The translations under genes and the position numbers were made by a program. This document shows positions 11,701 to 22,468 of a stretch of DNA of 64,000 bases, piece after piece; position 1 is the stretch's first letter, and every line of letters starts with the position of its first letter. Under the pieces are notes generated by a model. That model did not search any database. It saw only the letters and a list, made by a program, of their open reading frames with translations, and was not told the DNA's origin. The stretch comes from Apium graveolens (lineage: Eukaryota; Streptophyta; Magnoliopsida; Apiales; Apiaceae), in NCBI RefSeq assembly GCF_009905375.1, contig NW_027417665.1:1-64000 (forward strand), in the 5' to 3' direction.

Positions 11701-13068
11701 TGTAAGTCATATTTCATAGCCTATTTGTATATTCGAGGATTTAACTCAACTCAAATAAGAACGTAATAAGAAAATAGTGGATCTACCGTCAAAGAGATCT
11801 CGCAAAGTAATATCTGTCAAAGGATTCAGAAACAAGGTTCATCTACAGACTTGAGGAATTAATTCACCGGAAGAAGTTCAAGAAATTGATCATGCCTCAG
11901 TGATATAAATCAAGGTTGTGGATTTAATCAAGTGACAGAGATCTCGTCAGGGTATCAGAGAATTACAAGGATTTAATCTGAAGAAAATCAATTATCAAAG
12001 CCAAGACATGAAGAATCGTCATGGAAGTTAGTCACTCATGAACCAGACAGTACATCGAGTGTCAACATTGAAGTGGTGGAATTGATTCATAATTGACTGT
12101 GATTATCAGAAGATTTTCAGAAGAATGGTTGATGCTCAAGATTAATATTAATTCTCTATTAATTAATTAAATCATATAATTTAATTAATAAAATAAATTA
12201 TATCTGCAAAGATTAATTTGTTTATTAATTGAATTAATTGATTAATTAATTCAGAATTAATATTAAGGTTTTTCAGAATTTTTAATTGGTTAAAATCTGT
12301 TTTAATTCCAAAAAGACAACTGATTGTATTAGTATGACAATCGGTATGACAATCAATAGTCATACCGAAAGTCATGCTAATTCAGTTGATTGTCTTACCA
12401 GAATTATTATTAGATTAAAATCACTTATTAATTCAGCCAAAACAATCTGTTTGAACTACTATGACAATCGGTATGACAATTGATAGTCATACCGAAAGTC
12501 TTGCTAGTTCATTCTGATTGTCTTGCTAGCTCTAAAGATAGTCCTACCGATTGTCTTACTGTGCCAAAGGATTGTCATGCCAGCTCTATTTTCATTCAGC
12601 TGAATTGATTAAAAGAAGCAGAAGCATTTATTCTTCATTATCCAAAAAAAACAGAACCCGAGAACAAAAGAAAAAGAAGCAGAAAAATATTTCATCTCAT
12701 TTGCAAACTTCAAGATCAATTTCTAGATTGTAAAGTTAAATCCAATCAACTAGAAATCTTTATCTTGTTCTTGTGTAACAATCTAGCGGATCAAAATCCC
12801 TAGAACTTAATCTCAAATCATGTTTAGCATTTGATTCTAATTATTGCAAAAATAGAAAAAGTTCATGTCGAATTTATTCTAAATTTGTGATAATTGATTT
12901 AAGATTAATTCCTTGTAATCGATACAGTTGTTGTAACACCTTTCAAGTTTAATAATATTCTTATTTAACTTGAATTTTGTTTCACATTTTTTTTATTCTG
13001 CATTTATTCGATTATTCGGTACTGTTTGTATTCAACCCCCCCTTCTACAAACACATTGGGACCTAACA
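11701..13068 (+). repeat. 5' LTR of S3
   Basis: The repeat begins tgtaagtcatatttcatagc and ends cctaaca. It contains an AT-rich block around 12150-12260 and a dense cluster of gacaatc/gattgtc and ggtatgac/gtcatacc motifs at about 12310-12590. These are largely inverted repeats and would fold into hairpins. The tail carries attcaacccccccttct, the complement of a motif shared by the Copia LTRs here. No strong TATA box was found by eye. Confidence 0.95.
12310..12590. repeat. Inverted-repeat motif cluster (gacaatc / gtcatacc) in the S3 LTR
   Basis: More than ten short copies of gacaatc, gattgtc, ggtatgac and gtcatacc alternate in both orientations, for example gacaatcggtatgacaatc at about 12336 and again near 12463. 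The same cluster is in the 3' LTR (18370-18650). A related cluster is in the S4 LTR (59850-60060). Confidence 0.85.
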
Positions 13069-13070
13069 AT

Positions 13071-13082
13071 TGGTATCAGAGC
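13071..13082 (+). promoter_or_regulatory. Primer binding site of S3
   Basis: The sequence tggtatcagagc starts two bases after the LTR end and is complementary to the initiator tRNA-Met 3' end. Confidence 0.95.
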
Positions 13083-13164
13083 CTTCTGATTAACGAACAA
13101 ATCAAGATCCTAGACTTTTGTGATTTTTCAACTCCTTGAATTTTTATTCATTCAAAAATTCATA

Positions 13165-15396
13165 ATGACTTCACAAAAATTTGGAACCGTTAAAATTCCA
13201 CAATTTGATAAAGAGAATTATATTATGTGGAAGAAGAATATGCTCTTGTTTTTACAAGTGGCAAATCCCAAATATTCAAACTTGTTAAAGAAGGGGATAA
13301 AAACTCCGATGGTTATTGAACCGGAGGTGATAGTAGATGATGTTGTGATCACCAAAGCCAGAACCTATCCTAAAGATCCTGAAGATTTTACTCATGATGA
13401 AAAGGAAGAAGCCTCCTTGGATGCCAGCCTTCAATTAATTTTAATTGATTCCCTTGATCCCTTGATGAACAGACATGTGATGAACTGTAAAAATTCCAAA
13501 CACATGTGGGAAACTATTGAGGTGATCAATGAAGGCACAGAGGAAGTTAGGGAGAACAAGTTGGAGATCCTAACCTCTGGGTATGAATATTTTAAATCAA
13601 ATCCAGAAGAAGGAATTACTGAAGTGTTTGAGAGGTACAATGCGTTGATCAACAACCTAAACATAAATGGGAAATATTATTCAATCAGGGAGGTCAACAA
13701 AAAGTTCCTTTTAACACTGCCAACTCATCTTGAACATAGAATCACTGCCATTAGAGAAGCTAGAGATCTGAGTGAGATTTCTTTGGACATGCTCTATGGA
13801 GTGTTAAAAACCTATGAGTTGGAGCAGATTCAACAGAAGGAAGTCTACGGGAAGGATAGAATGGTCAGCACATCTACTGCACTTGTAGCTGAAGGTCAAC
13901 AACAACAGCAATCTCAACAATTGGAGAGAATGGTACAGTGTTCCAAGGCTGAGGAAAATATGTTAGTAGCAGAATATGATCCTCCTACTACAAATCAATC
14001 AAGTGATGATTTTTATTCCTTGGAAGAGCTGGAGCAATTGGAAGACGAGTCAATGGCCCAAATTTTCAAGAGATTCTCCCATGTCAGATTCAAGAGGAAT
14101 CCCAAGCTTAAGTACAAGTCCAACTACAACAAATTCCAGAAAGGTGGATCTTCATCCTCTAACACCAGCAGTGGTGGATACAAAATAGGGATGGTTGATC
14201 GGAGCACCATTAGATGCTATAACTGTAATGAGTTGGGACACTTTGCCACAGAATGTAGGAAGCCAAAGCAAGTAAGAAAGAACTCTGAAAGGGCTTATCT
14301 GGCAAAGGGCAGAAGCTGGGATGATACTGACAGTGAAGATGAAGATGAAGGAAATCTTGCTCTTATGGCTATTGATGGAAAAGCTTCATCGTCAAGAATA
14401 GAGGTAAAAATTTCTGATGCTGAAATGGTTTATCATCTAAGAGGTAACTTAGATTGTGCACGTCGTGATAATGAACTGTTAAGTTTACAGATCACAGACC
14501 TTGAGAAAGAGGTCAATGAATTCAGACTTGTGCACATTAATCAAGACAAATTAAAAGAACAAGTATCTTTTCTAGAGAATAGAGTTGACTGTTATAGAAA
14601 ACTCGAAACTATTCTCAAAGACAAGATCACCGGTCTTGAGACTAAGGTTAGAGCCTACTTCAATTCTTGTTCGAAGGCTAAAGAGTTCTACAGTAAGCAA
14701 TCTGTTAATCAAACATCTGGAATAGGTTATGATTATAATGTTTCTATTGGAGAATTAGGCATAAACTCCCCTCCTCGTGTCTGTGCTAAAGGGAGGGAAG
14801 TACCACATGTGCTTAAGGGTGTTGATGAACCCCTCTATAAACCATCAATTGTTGAACCATTTGATGCGACCTCTTCTGTTATTCAGGAAGAAATACGTGT
14901 TGAAGATCATGCTAATGAGAAGGTTGTTTCCAAGTCAAGTGTGTCGAAAGTTCCAGTCAAAGTTGTGAAAGCAACTGAGACTAACTCAGACACACATGAG
15001 TTGGATAACAAAAATGCCATGTCTGCCATGCATAAATTGCCTACTATTAATCACTCTTATAAAGCATGTGGTGTTTCTAATTGTATGTCTTGTGCTTTTA
15101 ATATGATGTATGCTTATTTTAATGGTAAGCATATTTCTAATGATAAGACTACTCCTCGTCAGCATGTGAATAACAAGAAGCATGATAGGTCTAAGACTGC
15201 TAGTCCTTCTAAGGCTAGAAAGGAGACATTTGTGCCTAAGCTTAAACAGAAATTTGTTAAGGCTATTTACAAGGTCAAATGTTCAGTCATTGAGAAAGTT
15301 GAGACAATTAAAATTAAAAATGTTGTTTTTCCTGACAAAGGACAATTCTACAAGTATGCCGGGCCCAACCAAGTTTGGGTTCCGAAGAAGGTCTAA
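13165..15396 (+). CDS. gag: Gag polyprotein of S3, open
   Basis: This is the structural protein of the retrotransposon particle. I chose the ATG at 13165 (MTSQKFGTVKIPQF) because it fits the usual Copia gag start; the frame is open upstream but without an ATG that looks right. The product is 743 residues. Order: capsid-like UBN2-type region up to the YGVLKTYELEQ box, a Gln-rich linker, a basic stretch, a CCHC zinc knuckle CYNCNELGHFATEC at about residues 351-364, an acidic patch, a predicted coiled-coil region, then a basic tail ending in WVPKKV. There is no frameshift or stop, which contrasts with the ruined pol of the same element. It lies about 100 bp after the LTR. Whether it is expressed is unknown. 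Confidence 0.92.
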   Translation: MTSQKFGTVKIPQFDKENYIMWKKNMLLFLQVANPKYSNLLKKGIKTPMVIEPEVIVDDVVITKARTYPKDPEDFTHDEKEEASLDASLQLILIDSLDPLMNRHVMNCKNSKHMWETIEVINEGTEEVRENKLEILTSGYEYFKSNPEEGITEVFERYNALINNLNINGKYYSIREVNKKFLLTLPTHLEHRITAIREARDLSEISLDMLYGVLKTYELEQIQQKEVYGKDRMVSTSTALVAEGQQQQQSQQLERMVQCSKAEENMLVAEYDPPTTNQSSDDFYSLEELEQLEDESMAQIFKRFSHVRFKRNPKLKYKSNYNKFQKGGSSSSNTSSGGYKIGMVDRSTIRCYNCNELGHFATECRKPKQVRKNSERAYLAKGRSWDDTDSEDEDEGNLALMAIDGKASSSRIEVKISDAEMVYHLRGNLDCARRDNELLSLQITDLEKEVNEFRLVHINQDKLKEQVSFLENRVDCYRKLETILKDKITGLETKVRAYFNSCSKAKEFYSKQSVNQTSGIGYDYNVSIGELGINSPPRVCAKGREVPHVLKGVDEPLYKPSIVEPFDATSSVIQEEIRVEDHANEKVVSKSSVSKVPVKVVKATETNSDTHELDNKNAMSAMHKLPTINHSYKACGVSNCMSCAFNMMYAYFNGKHISNDKTTPRQHVNNKKHDRSKTASPSKARKETFVPKLKQKFVKAIYKVKCSVIEKVETIKIKNVVFPDKGQFYKYAGPNQVWVPKKV

Positions 15397-15640
15397 TCCA
15401 TTTGTAGTGCAGGGCATTAAACAGGTATAACCGGTAGTGTGGATTCTTGACAGTGGATCATCAAGACATATGACCGGAGATAGAGCCCTGCTATCAAATG
15501 TGGATTGAGAAAGCTGGCCCCCTAGTTACCTTTGGAGATAACAGCAAAGGTTTATCTGAGGGATATGGCTGTTTGCAAGCTGGATATGTTATCAGTGAAA
15601 TTTTGTATATTGTGCTAGGTTATTATCAGGAAGCAGTATC
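15397..15640 (+). pseudogene. Protease/GAG-pre remnant of S3
   Basis: Just after the gag stop the protease site reads LDSGSSRHMTGD (about 15447-15482). A short recognisable stretch corresponding to TFGDNSKG follows near 15530, but stops interrupt it. After about 15620 the similarity to pol ends: the rest of protease, integrase, RT and RNase H are missing. Confidence 0.8.
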
Positions 15641-16390
15641 TAACATATAGCACCAGTGATGAGACTTGAGAATATTACGACATATCAGGCACCTGATGCA
15701 CATTACACTTGGAATTGGACTCTAGTAAGATGTGTACAAGTGTACTCCTGGTTGGTGAGTCAAAAGAGGAAGTCAATGCACCTCAGTTCATGGACTTTGC
15801 AGTTGCAGATCTATTGGACTATGCAATCTCTTCTTCACAATCTCACTTCAGGTTGGTATGAACTAGTGTACTGCTCAAGCAATCGTCATATTTATAACTC
15901 TCTAATCACTAGGCACAATCATATTGTTTAACATGTGCAGTGAGTTTTAGGAGTAAATCAAACTTCTTTCTACATTAGTGATTTCTTATTTCATGTAAAA
16001 TTCTTTGAAATCACTATTGTACATCATTTCTCTCAAAAGATTAAATGTATAATTTTCATTCATTATATATCTTAAGTACATTTTATCTCTCTATATTGCC
16101 CTATGTTCTGTGATACAGGTTCAGTCTCAAATAGCTTTCTTTCATTGACAGTCATGAGGTTGAAAACCCACAACGTCTATCCCAGACTGTAAAGACAAAC
16201 ACAGAAACAAAACCAACCAACACTCTCTTACCACTAAATGTAGTATGAATGAGCGTGAGGGAGATAGTGCCTTAGTGCACCACATAAGGAAGGTTCTGTA
16301 GTCAACCCAGTAGCTCTGTCTCCTACATAGATGAGTAGTATTTAAACCGAGACAACTGCTAGCCCCCATACATCTTCTCAAAAAGATGTA
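15640..16390. other. Unassigned S3 internal sequence
   Basis: About 750 bp between the protease stub and the envelope-like remnant. It contains only short open stretches and no motif I recognise. It probably spans the deletion joint that removed most of pol. Confidence 0.5.
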
Positions 16391-17185
16391 ATGGCTGAAA
16401 AGGCACAAAAACTGTTACTAGATTCATTCTCTCAACAGGGTGCGTCTATTGAAATTTTCCTGTCGGCCAAGGCATCCGATGTAGTGTCACCACTTCAAAC
16501 ATAAACAATTCTTGATGCACAAGGAAAGTTTACACACACAAAGGATGAGTTGACGAAAACAAGAGTTTCAACCATTTTAAGGTCAGATTCGATTGTTTAA
16601 GGTTCGTTAATGGACCAATTGCCTTTACAGGTGTTAGGAGAGGATACTGATCCAAAAGCCATATGTCAGTGGTCAGTGTCTACCTCCCCAGGCTTAAATC
16701 CCCTGGATGCATCTGCGGATAGTGGATCTGACATAGGTGCAGATCAGCAAGTTGTTGACAATGATTCAGATATTACCTGATGAGTCACAAGGAAATGTCT
16801 TCATAGGCATTAGAAGGGAACTTTGATCTTTATGCTAAATTCGTTGGATCATTGTTTACCTTCCCAGAATTCAAATCTGGAACCCTAAAAGGGAAACTAG
16901 CAACTTGTAGATTATGACTCAGATTCATCTGACGAGTTTAACAAGGATGGGGATTTGCAAACTCCCATTGCACCACCTGTGACCTCCTTAAGGATGGCTA
17001 AGGTGATTTTCCTTGCAGGTACAGCTGATTTTTGGAGCTATGAGTGCAGTGATACACTTGTGAGAATGAGTGTAAACACGAGTGGAGAGAAGAGTGAAAC
17101 ACATGTGAGGTACACTAAACAGAATCACACACATACAGTGAGGAAGAAAGAGAAACTACTTGTTATTTCTTTTCCAACCAAGTGA
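16391..17185 (+). pseudogene. Envelope-like ORF remnant of S3
   Basis: Two pieces resemble the envelope-like ORF of S4. Near 16391 the sequence reads MAEKAQKLLLDSFSQQGASI, comparable to QLLETFSQQDESIEI in S4. Near 16961 it reads PIAPPVTSLRMAKV, comparable to PIAPPLTSLEEARV. Stops and frameshifts separate them. The order matches S4, so the remnant is collinear and decayed rather than rearranged. The N-terminal part present in S1 and S4 is not visible. Confidence 0.65.
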
Positions 17186-17228
17186 AATATGAGAATTCCT
17201 TCAGACAACGGCATACATTCCTTTTCTA

Positions 17229-17759
17229 AGGGGGAGATAAAAGCTTAAGTAATAGTTTGGAGGATTCCTCAACTAAGGGGGAGAAATAGCAGGGAGGAAG
17301 AAAAAGATCCTACATATGTACAATACACCACACCATTGTTGTTTGTAACTACGGATCCTATTGTACGGGAGAGGTGGTAAACACAAGGTGATTTTCTAGT
17401 AAGGGAAGAAGCTGTTTTCAAAAGGGGAGTACCATTGGTTTTTATCTGCGGATCCTATTATACGGGAGAGGTGGTAAACGAAGGTGATCTTCTTTAATCA
17501 GTTGATTCTCATAGGGGGAGAAGCAAGAGAGATATGGGCTTCTCAACAGGAAATGTGGTTGTACAAAAGAAGATGAAACTACTTGAAGATATGTTCAGTC
17601 TAGAGGAACATCTACTTGGAATCTGGAAAAGGTTAAATGTTATCCATAACTTTTCTGCTATTTACTTTGCATTTCTTTTTATATCTTTTTCTTATTTGTT
17701 AGTTGAGTTATCCTCTAGGTATTTGTGTGTTATTGTCTAACAAACAAATAGGGGGAGAT
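17229..17759 (+). promoter_or_regulatory. Series of polypurine-tract-like motifs ending in the PPT of S3
   Basis: Purine runs of the form aagggggaga occur at about 17229, 17275, 17420 and 17511. The functional tract atagggggagat (17748-17759) abuts the 3' LTR. Repeated polypurine tracts near the 3' LTR are a described feature of Sireviruses. The last tract primes plus-strand synthesis by position. Confidence 0.75.
17350..17491 (+). repeat. Direct repeat pair upstream of the S3 PPT
   Basis: A segment of about 46 bp with the core tacgggagaggtggtaaac occurs at about 17350-17396 and 17446-17491, roughly 96 bp apart. Both copies begin with a form of cggatcctatt. They lie between polypurine motifs. 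Confidence 0.8.
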
Positions 17760-19126
17760 TGTAAGTCATATTTCATAGCCTATTTGTATATTCGAGGATT
17801 TAACTCAACTCAAATAAGAATGTAATAAGTAAATAGTGGATCTACCGTCAAAGAGATCTCGCAAAGTAATACCTGTCAAAGGATTCAGAAACAAGGTTCA
17901 TCTACAGACTTGAGGAATTAATTCACCGGAAGAAGTTCAAGAAATTGATCATGCCTCAGTGATATAAATCAAGGTTGTGGATTTAATCAAGTGACAGAGA
18001 TCTCGTCAGGGTATCAGAGAATTACAAGGATTTAATCTAAAGAAAATCAATTATCAAAGTCAAGACATGAAGAAACATCACGGAAGTTAGTCACTCATGA
18101 ACCAAATAGTACATCGAGTGTCAACATTGAAGTGGTGGAATTGATTCGTAATTGACTGTGATTATCAGAAGATTTTCAGAAGAATGGTTGATGCTCAAGA
18201 TTAGTATTAATTCTCTATTAATTAATTAAATCATATAATTTAATTAATAAAATAAATTATATCTGCAAAGATTAATTTATTTATTAATTGAATTAATTGA
18301 TTAATTAATTCAGAATTAACATTAAGGTTTTTCAGAATTTTTAATTGGTTAAAATCTGTTTTAATTCCAAAAAGACAACTGATTGTATTAGTATGACAAT
18401 CGGTATGACAATCAATAGTCATACCGAAAGTCATGCTAATTCAGTTGATTGTCTTACCAGAATTATTATTAGATTAAAATCACTTATTAATTCAGCAAAA
18501 ACAATCTGTTTGAACTACTATGACAATCGATATGACAATTGATAGTCATACCGAAAGTCTTGCTAGTTCATTCTGATTGTCTTGCTAGCTCTGAAGATAA
18601 TCCTACCGATTGTCTTACTGAGCCAAAGGATTGTCATGCCAGCTCTATTTTCATTCAGCTGAATTGATTAAAAGAAGCAGAAGCATTCATTCTTCATTAT
18701 CCAAAAAAAACAGAACCCGAGAACAAAAGAAAAAGAAGCAGAAAAATATTTCCTCATCTGCAAACTTCAAGATCAATTTCTAGATTGGAAAGTTAAATCC
18801 AATCAACTAGAAATCTTTATCTTGTTCTTGTGTAACAATCTAACGGATCAAAATCCCTAGAACTTAATCTCAAATCGCGTTTAGCATTTGATTCTAATTA
18901 TTGCAAAAATAGAAAAAGTTCATGTCAAATTTATTCTAAATTTATGATAATTGATTTGAGATTAATTCCTTGTAATCGATACAGTTGTTGTAACACCTTT
19001 CAAGTTTAATAATATTCTTATTTAACTTGAATTTTGTTTCACATTTTTTTTTATTCCGCATTTATTCGATTATTCGGTACTGTTTGTATTCAACCCCCCC
19101 TTCTACAAACACATTAGGACGTAACA
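17760..19126 (+). repeat. 3' LTR of S3
   Basis: Near-identical copy of 11701-13068, ending gtaaca and followed by the target duplication gatgg (19127-19131). Scattered single-base differences and a short deletion near 18750 are visible. The similarity points to a young insertion. Confidence 0.95.
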
Positions 19127-19131
19127 GATGG

Positions 19132-19478
19132 CTTTGTTAATCATTCGTCGGTAGCTATTTTGGCACTTGACTCTATTTCACTTATGCAGAATTATAAGAC
19201 ATCATTTATGTACAATTAATCAACCTATTCTGCATATCTAGTTAAAGTCAACATGACTTATATGCTACTACAGATTCTATACAAAGGTGCATACATAACT
19301 GTGCTACAGACTTATTATTACATAAGCTACTCACTCGATGGATAATAAGTTAATCATCCGTCGGGACTATAATGAGTTATCCGTCGGGACTGTAATTCTT
19401 ATCCGTCGAGTGCTACATAATTTCACTAAGTAAAATCTACTTAGATGTTTTGTTTATGTAATCATCAAGTACACAACA
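19132..19478 (-). repeat. 5' LTR of S1, outer part (U3)
   Basis: The other piece of the LTR split by S3. It carries further CCGTCGA-type motifs at about 19142, 19333, 19355, 19379 and 19400. Its end (minus-strand tgttgtgtac) abuts element S2 coding sequence, and tatgt (19479-19483) is the candidate duplication on this side. Confidence 0.75.
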
Positions 19479-19875
19479 TATGTACAACAATCATCATTTA
19501 TAGTGATTAGGCATACGCTCACTTGCTTGCTCATGTCGCATATATAAACATTTTTATTTCTGGGGCAAGTGAGAACCAATTTTCCGGATTTATCTAAAAT
19601 TGAACAATGAGTAGTGTAGAAGATTACCTTGTATTCATTGTCGCATAGTTGACTAATGGAGAGAAGATTGTACCTTAGTCCGGTGACTAGTTGTACGTCA
19701 GAAATTCTAACCTTTCCATTTCCGATATCCCTGATGCCGACAATGTTTCCTTTGCTATTATCTCCAAATGTTATGCTCCCCGCAGTAACCTTTTTAATGT
19801 TGTTCAAGAGTGACTTGTTGCCGGTCATGTGTCTCGAACACCCACTATCAAGGTACCATAAGTCTTGTTTTGCGG
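19479..19875 (-). pseudogene. Protease/GAG-pre region of S2, cut by S1
   Basis: The minus strand reads the protease site [14 protein letters not shown] at about 19815-19860. It continues through ITFGDNSKG and [16 protein letters not shown], the standard Copia protease to GAG-pre segment. The frame runs across the S1 LTR border and stops within it at 19454. Integrase and later domains are not in the window. Within the visible part the reading is clean and the aspartic active site is intact. Confidence 0.85.
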
Positions 19876-19897
19876 CAAGACAAACCTATAAAACAAG

Positions 19898-22391
19898 TTA
19901 ATTAAATTTATAGGTACCCCTTTGTCTTGAGGGTCCTGGGGTTAGTACATTATAAAAAGCATTTGTATGTTGATAAGCATAGCTAGGCATGTTATTATCT
20001 TCCTTAGGAACATGAACCTTTCTAAGTACATAATTCCTAGTTGGGTAATTTCTAGATGTACCATAGAATTTAGATTGAGCATGATAAGCATTATATATGT
20101 TATTATCATGATGATATGCATATCTAAGAAATTGTTGTCTTTTAAGTTCATAATCATTATGGTTGACATGATGTTGGTTGCTTCTTCTTGGAAACGTATT
20201 AGGTTGATGAGACCTTTGTTGCCTTTGATCTTTATATTCCATATTTTTGTAAGGCACACGCTTTTCATCTTTCTTGTATGATTCCTTGAGAATCCATACA
20301 CGTTTCCCCTTAATTTCACCATTCTTGAATTTACAATATTGAACAGTGTGTCCAATCTTGTTACAATAGGAACATTTATACGATGGTGATTCGGGTGAAG
20401 TCTTAGTTGGTGATACAAATCTCCGAATATTATTTTTAGGAGGAGAATTCTTATTATATCCTAAACCTTCATGATTGTATGAGGTTTTTGTATGCACCAT
20501 TTGATCCAACATCTTATTGCCTTTTGTAAATCTTTGAAGAGCATTTTCAAAACTTTCATTATCTTTTTGTAAGGCATCGATATTGTTGTTAAGGATTATT
20601 TCTTGATCCTTAACTTAAGCTATGAGCTTGTAATTTTCTTCTTTCAACTTTTGAGCTTCAATTGTAAGCTCGTTGATCTTTATTAGCTCATTTTCTTTAT
20701 CAAGATTGTCTTTAGAAGATGTTTCTTTATTTTGAACACTTGATTCCATTTGAATCTTTAGGTTCAATAGATCAACGTGAAGTTCACATATATTTTCATT
20801 CAATTGAACCTTTTCACGTACCATCTCTTCTTCCTTAAGGATTAATGATATATTCTCTGTTTCAAGGTTGATTATATTTTCTTGAAGTTTATTTACTTCA
20901 ACCTTGATGAGATGGTTTTGATCTTTTAGAGATGTAATCTCTTTTTCATCTGGGATTCTTGAGTCCATCATCCGAGTATACTCTTTATTTTGAGTATAAT
21001 GTATTTCTTCTATTTTCATTTTCTCGGACCATACTAAGTGAAGCCTTTGATCAACATCTTTGTATTTACTTTTATAATCTACCACAAGTCCAATTAAATC
21101 ATGCTTATTCATGTCCATAAGTGATAAATTAGATTCATCTAATAATGACTTAATTGAGACGTAATTAGATGTTACCTCTTCATTTGTTGAATGAGACTTC
21201 CCTAGATGTAGTTTCTTCTCCAAGAGCCATCAAGCATAGATTCACCACTTCTTCACTAGCTTCCGGAGCTTCTTCATCTTCACTCAAATCCCAACCATTT
21301 TCAGCCATGAGACTTCGTCCCTTTGAGAGTTTAGGACATTTTCTTTTATAGTGACCAGGCTGTTTACACTCAAAACACACATCTTGTGTTTCCTCCGGAG
21401 ATGCATCTTTTGGTTTTGGAGGAATGTAAACGGGATGAGTAGTAGAGACATTGGCATTACTATAGGTATTCATATTTTGATTGCCTTTGCCTTTGTTGTA
21501 GCTCGTTGACGGAAAATTATTCTTATTGTTGGAGGAATAATTTTGAGGGTAATTAGGCCTTTCGTTAGAGTTAAAAATTCTTTGTTAATTATTTGATTTT
21601 AGGAAGCCCTTTCCGTATCTTTGAGCTTTGCTTTGAAGCACACGACGGAGTTGTCTCGTGAGAAGAGCAATTTCACTCTCATTGAGATTTTGAAGTTCCT
21701 CATTTAACTCCTCGTCGTTTTCATCTTCATCTATTAATATGGCCTTTAGTGCCATATTTTTCTTTTTGTCCTCTACTTTTAGAGCAACCTTTTCCGGAAT
21801 ATTATCTTCTTCGTAAACACGAAGATTTCCGAAGAGGTTATCAATCTTATACTCATTTAGATTGTGCATCTCTTTTATAGTAGTAACTTTGACTTTCCAA
21901 CTTGAAGGTAGAGATTTAAGCACTCTTCTATTCTTTTCATTTTGATTATAATTCTTTCCAAGTTGAGATAATTCATCGATTATACGAGTAAATCTTGTTT
22001 CCATGTCGATGATATTTTCTCCTTCTTGGAGTTTAAAGTTCTCATAATCTTGGATCAATGTTTCCTTCCGAGAATCTTTTATATCAGTGGTTCTTTCATA
22101 GGTTACCACTAAATTGTTCCACATCTCTTGTGCTGACTTGCAATTATTTACTCTTTTGTATTCTTTTTCTGCAAGTGCACTTGTGAGAACCATTTCCGCC
22201 TTGGCGGCTATATTCATTGTGGCTTCTTCCTCGAGATTGTATTCACTAACCTTCTTTTTGATGAGGATGTCATCAATAATTTTGGTAGGTATGCGAACAC
22301 CGTCTTCGATAGCCATCCAAACTTTGACTCCTTGAGGAGGTCGTGAGCTTGACAATCCTTCACCACAACCAACAGGATTGATATACGCCAT
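19898..22391 (-). pseudogene. gag: Copia gag of S2, in several frames
   Basis: The likely ATG is 22391 (MAYINPVGCGEG), 66 bp after the primer site. The first part (21585-22391) is the capsid-like UBN2-type region. Frame breaks follow. 21180-21473 carries the CCHC zinc knuckle CFECKQPGHYKRKC. 20615-21223 is a long Glu/Lys/Asn-rich coiled-coil segment. 19898-20512 has a second Cys-His box CSYCNKIGHTVQYC and an Asn/His/Tyr-rich tail. This two-knuckle plan with a coiled coil between resembles S1 gag, but the sequence is distant. At least three stops or frameshifts separate the parts, so no full Gag can be made. Confidence 0.85.
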
Positions 22392-22456
22392 TTGGACCAC
22401 TTTTTTGTTGTGCCTGTAAATCTGCAAATCACTTAACAAACACGTTAAAAAGCACT

Positions 22457-22468
22457 GCTCTGATACCA
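22457..22468 (-). promoter_or_regulatory. Primer binding site of S2
   Basis: The minus strand reads tggtatcagagc, separated by at from the LTR end (...cctaaca at 22471). Confidence 0.95.

Larger units (their letters stand above)
11701..19126 (+). mobile_element. Non-autonomous Sirevirus-like Copia element S3 (intact gag, pol deleted)
   Basis: A complete insertion of 7.4 kb, bounded by two LTRs of 1368 and 1367 bp that differ at few positions by eye, and flanked by an exact 5-bp duplication gatgg (11696-11700 and 19127-19131). It has a primer site, a long gag, a short protease remnant, decayed envelope-like sequence and a polypurine tract. Integrase, RT and RNase H are absent. Any mobility would depend on proteins from another copy; S4 at 59394-64000 belongs to the same family. 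The insertion lies inside the U3 of the S1 LTR, within a cluster of CCGTCGA motifs. Confidence 0.95.
3568..19478 (-). mobile_element. Sirevirus-like Ty1/copia element S1 (5' LTR, gag, pol, envelope-like ORF), interrupted
   Basis: On the minus strand the order is LTR (right), primer site, gag, protease, integrase, RT, RNase H, then an envelope-like ORF. This is the order described for plant Sireviruses such as SIRE1. The 5' LTR is broken by a younger element (11701-19131). The 3' end is cut at 3567 by a Gypsy LTR, so the 3' LTR lies outside the window. The right border at 19478 is set by the LTR terminus (reads tgttgtgtac on the minus strand) inside the protease region of element S2. Several stops and frameshifts make the copy non-functional. 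Confidence 0.8.

Noticed and set aside
12286..12483. 65-codon frame repeated at 18345-18542
   Set aside because: Identical positions in both S3 LTRs. The peptide repeats only mirror the gacaatc motif cluster.
19967..20281. Hydrophobic 104-codon plus-strand frame resembling a membrane protein
   Set aside because: Antisense shadow of the Asn/Tyr/His-rich gag tail of S2.
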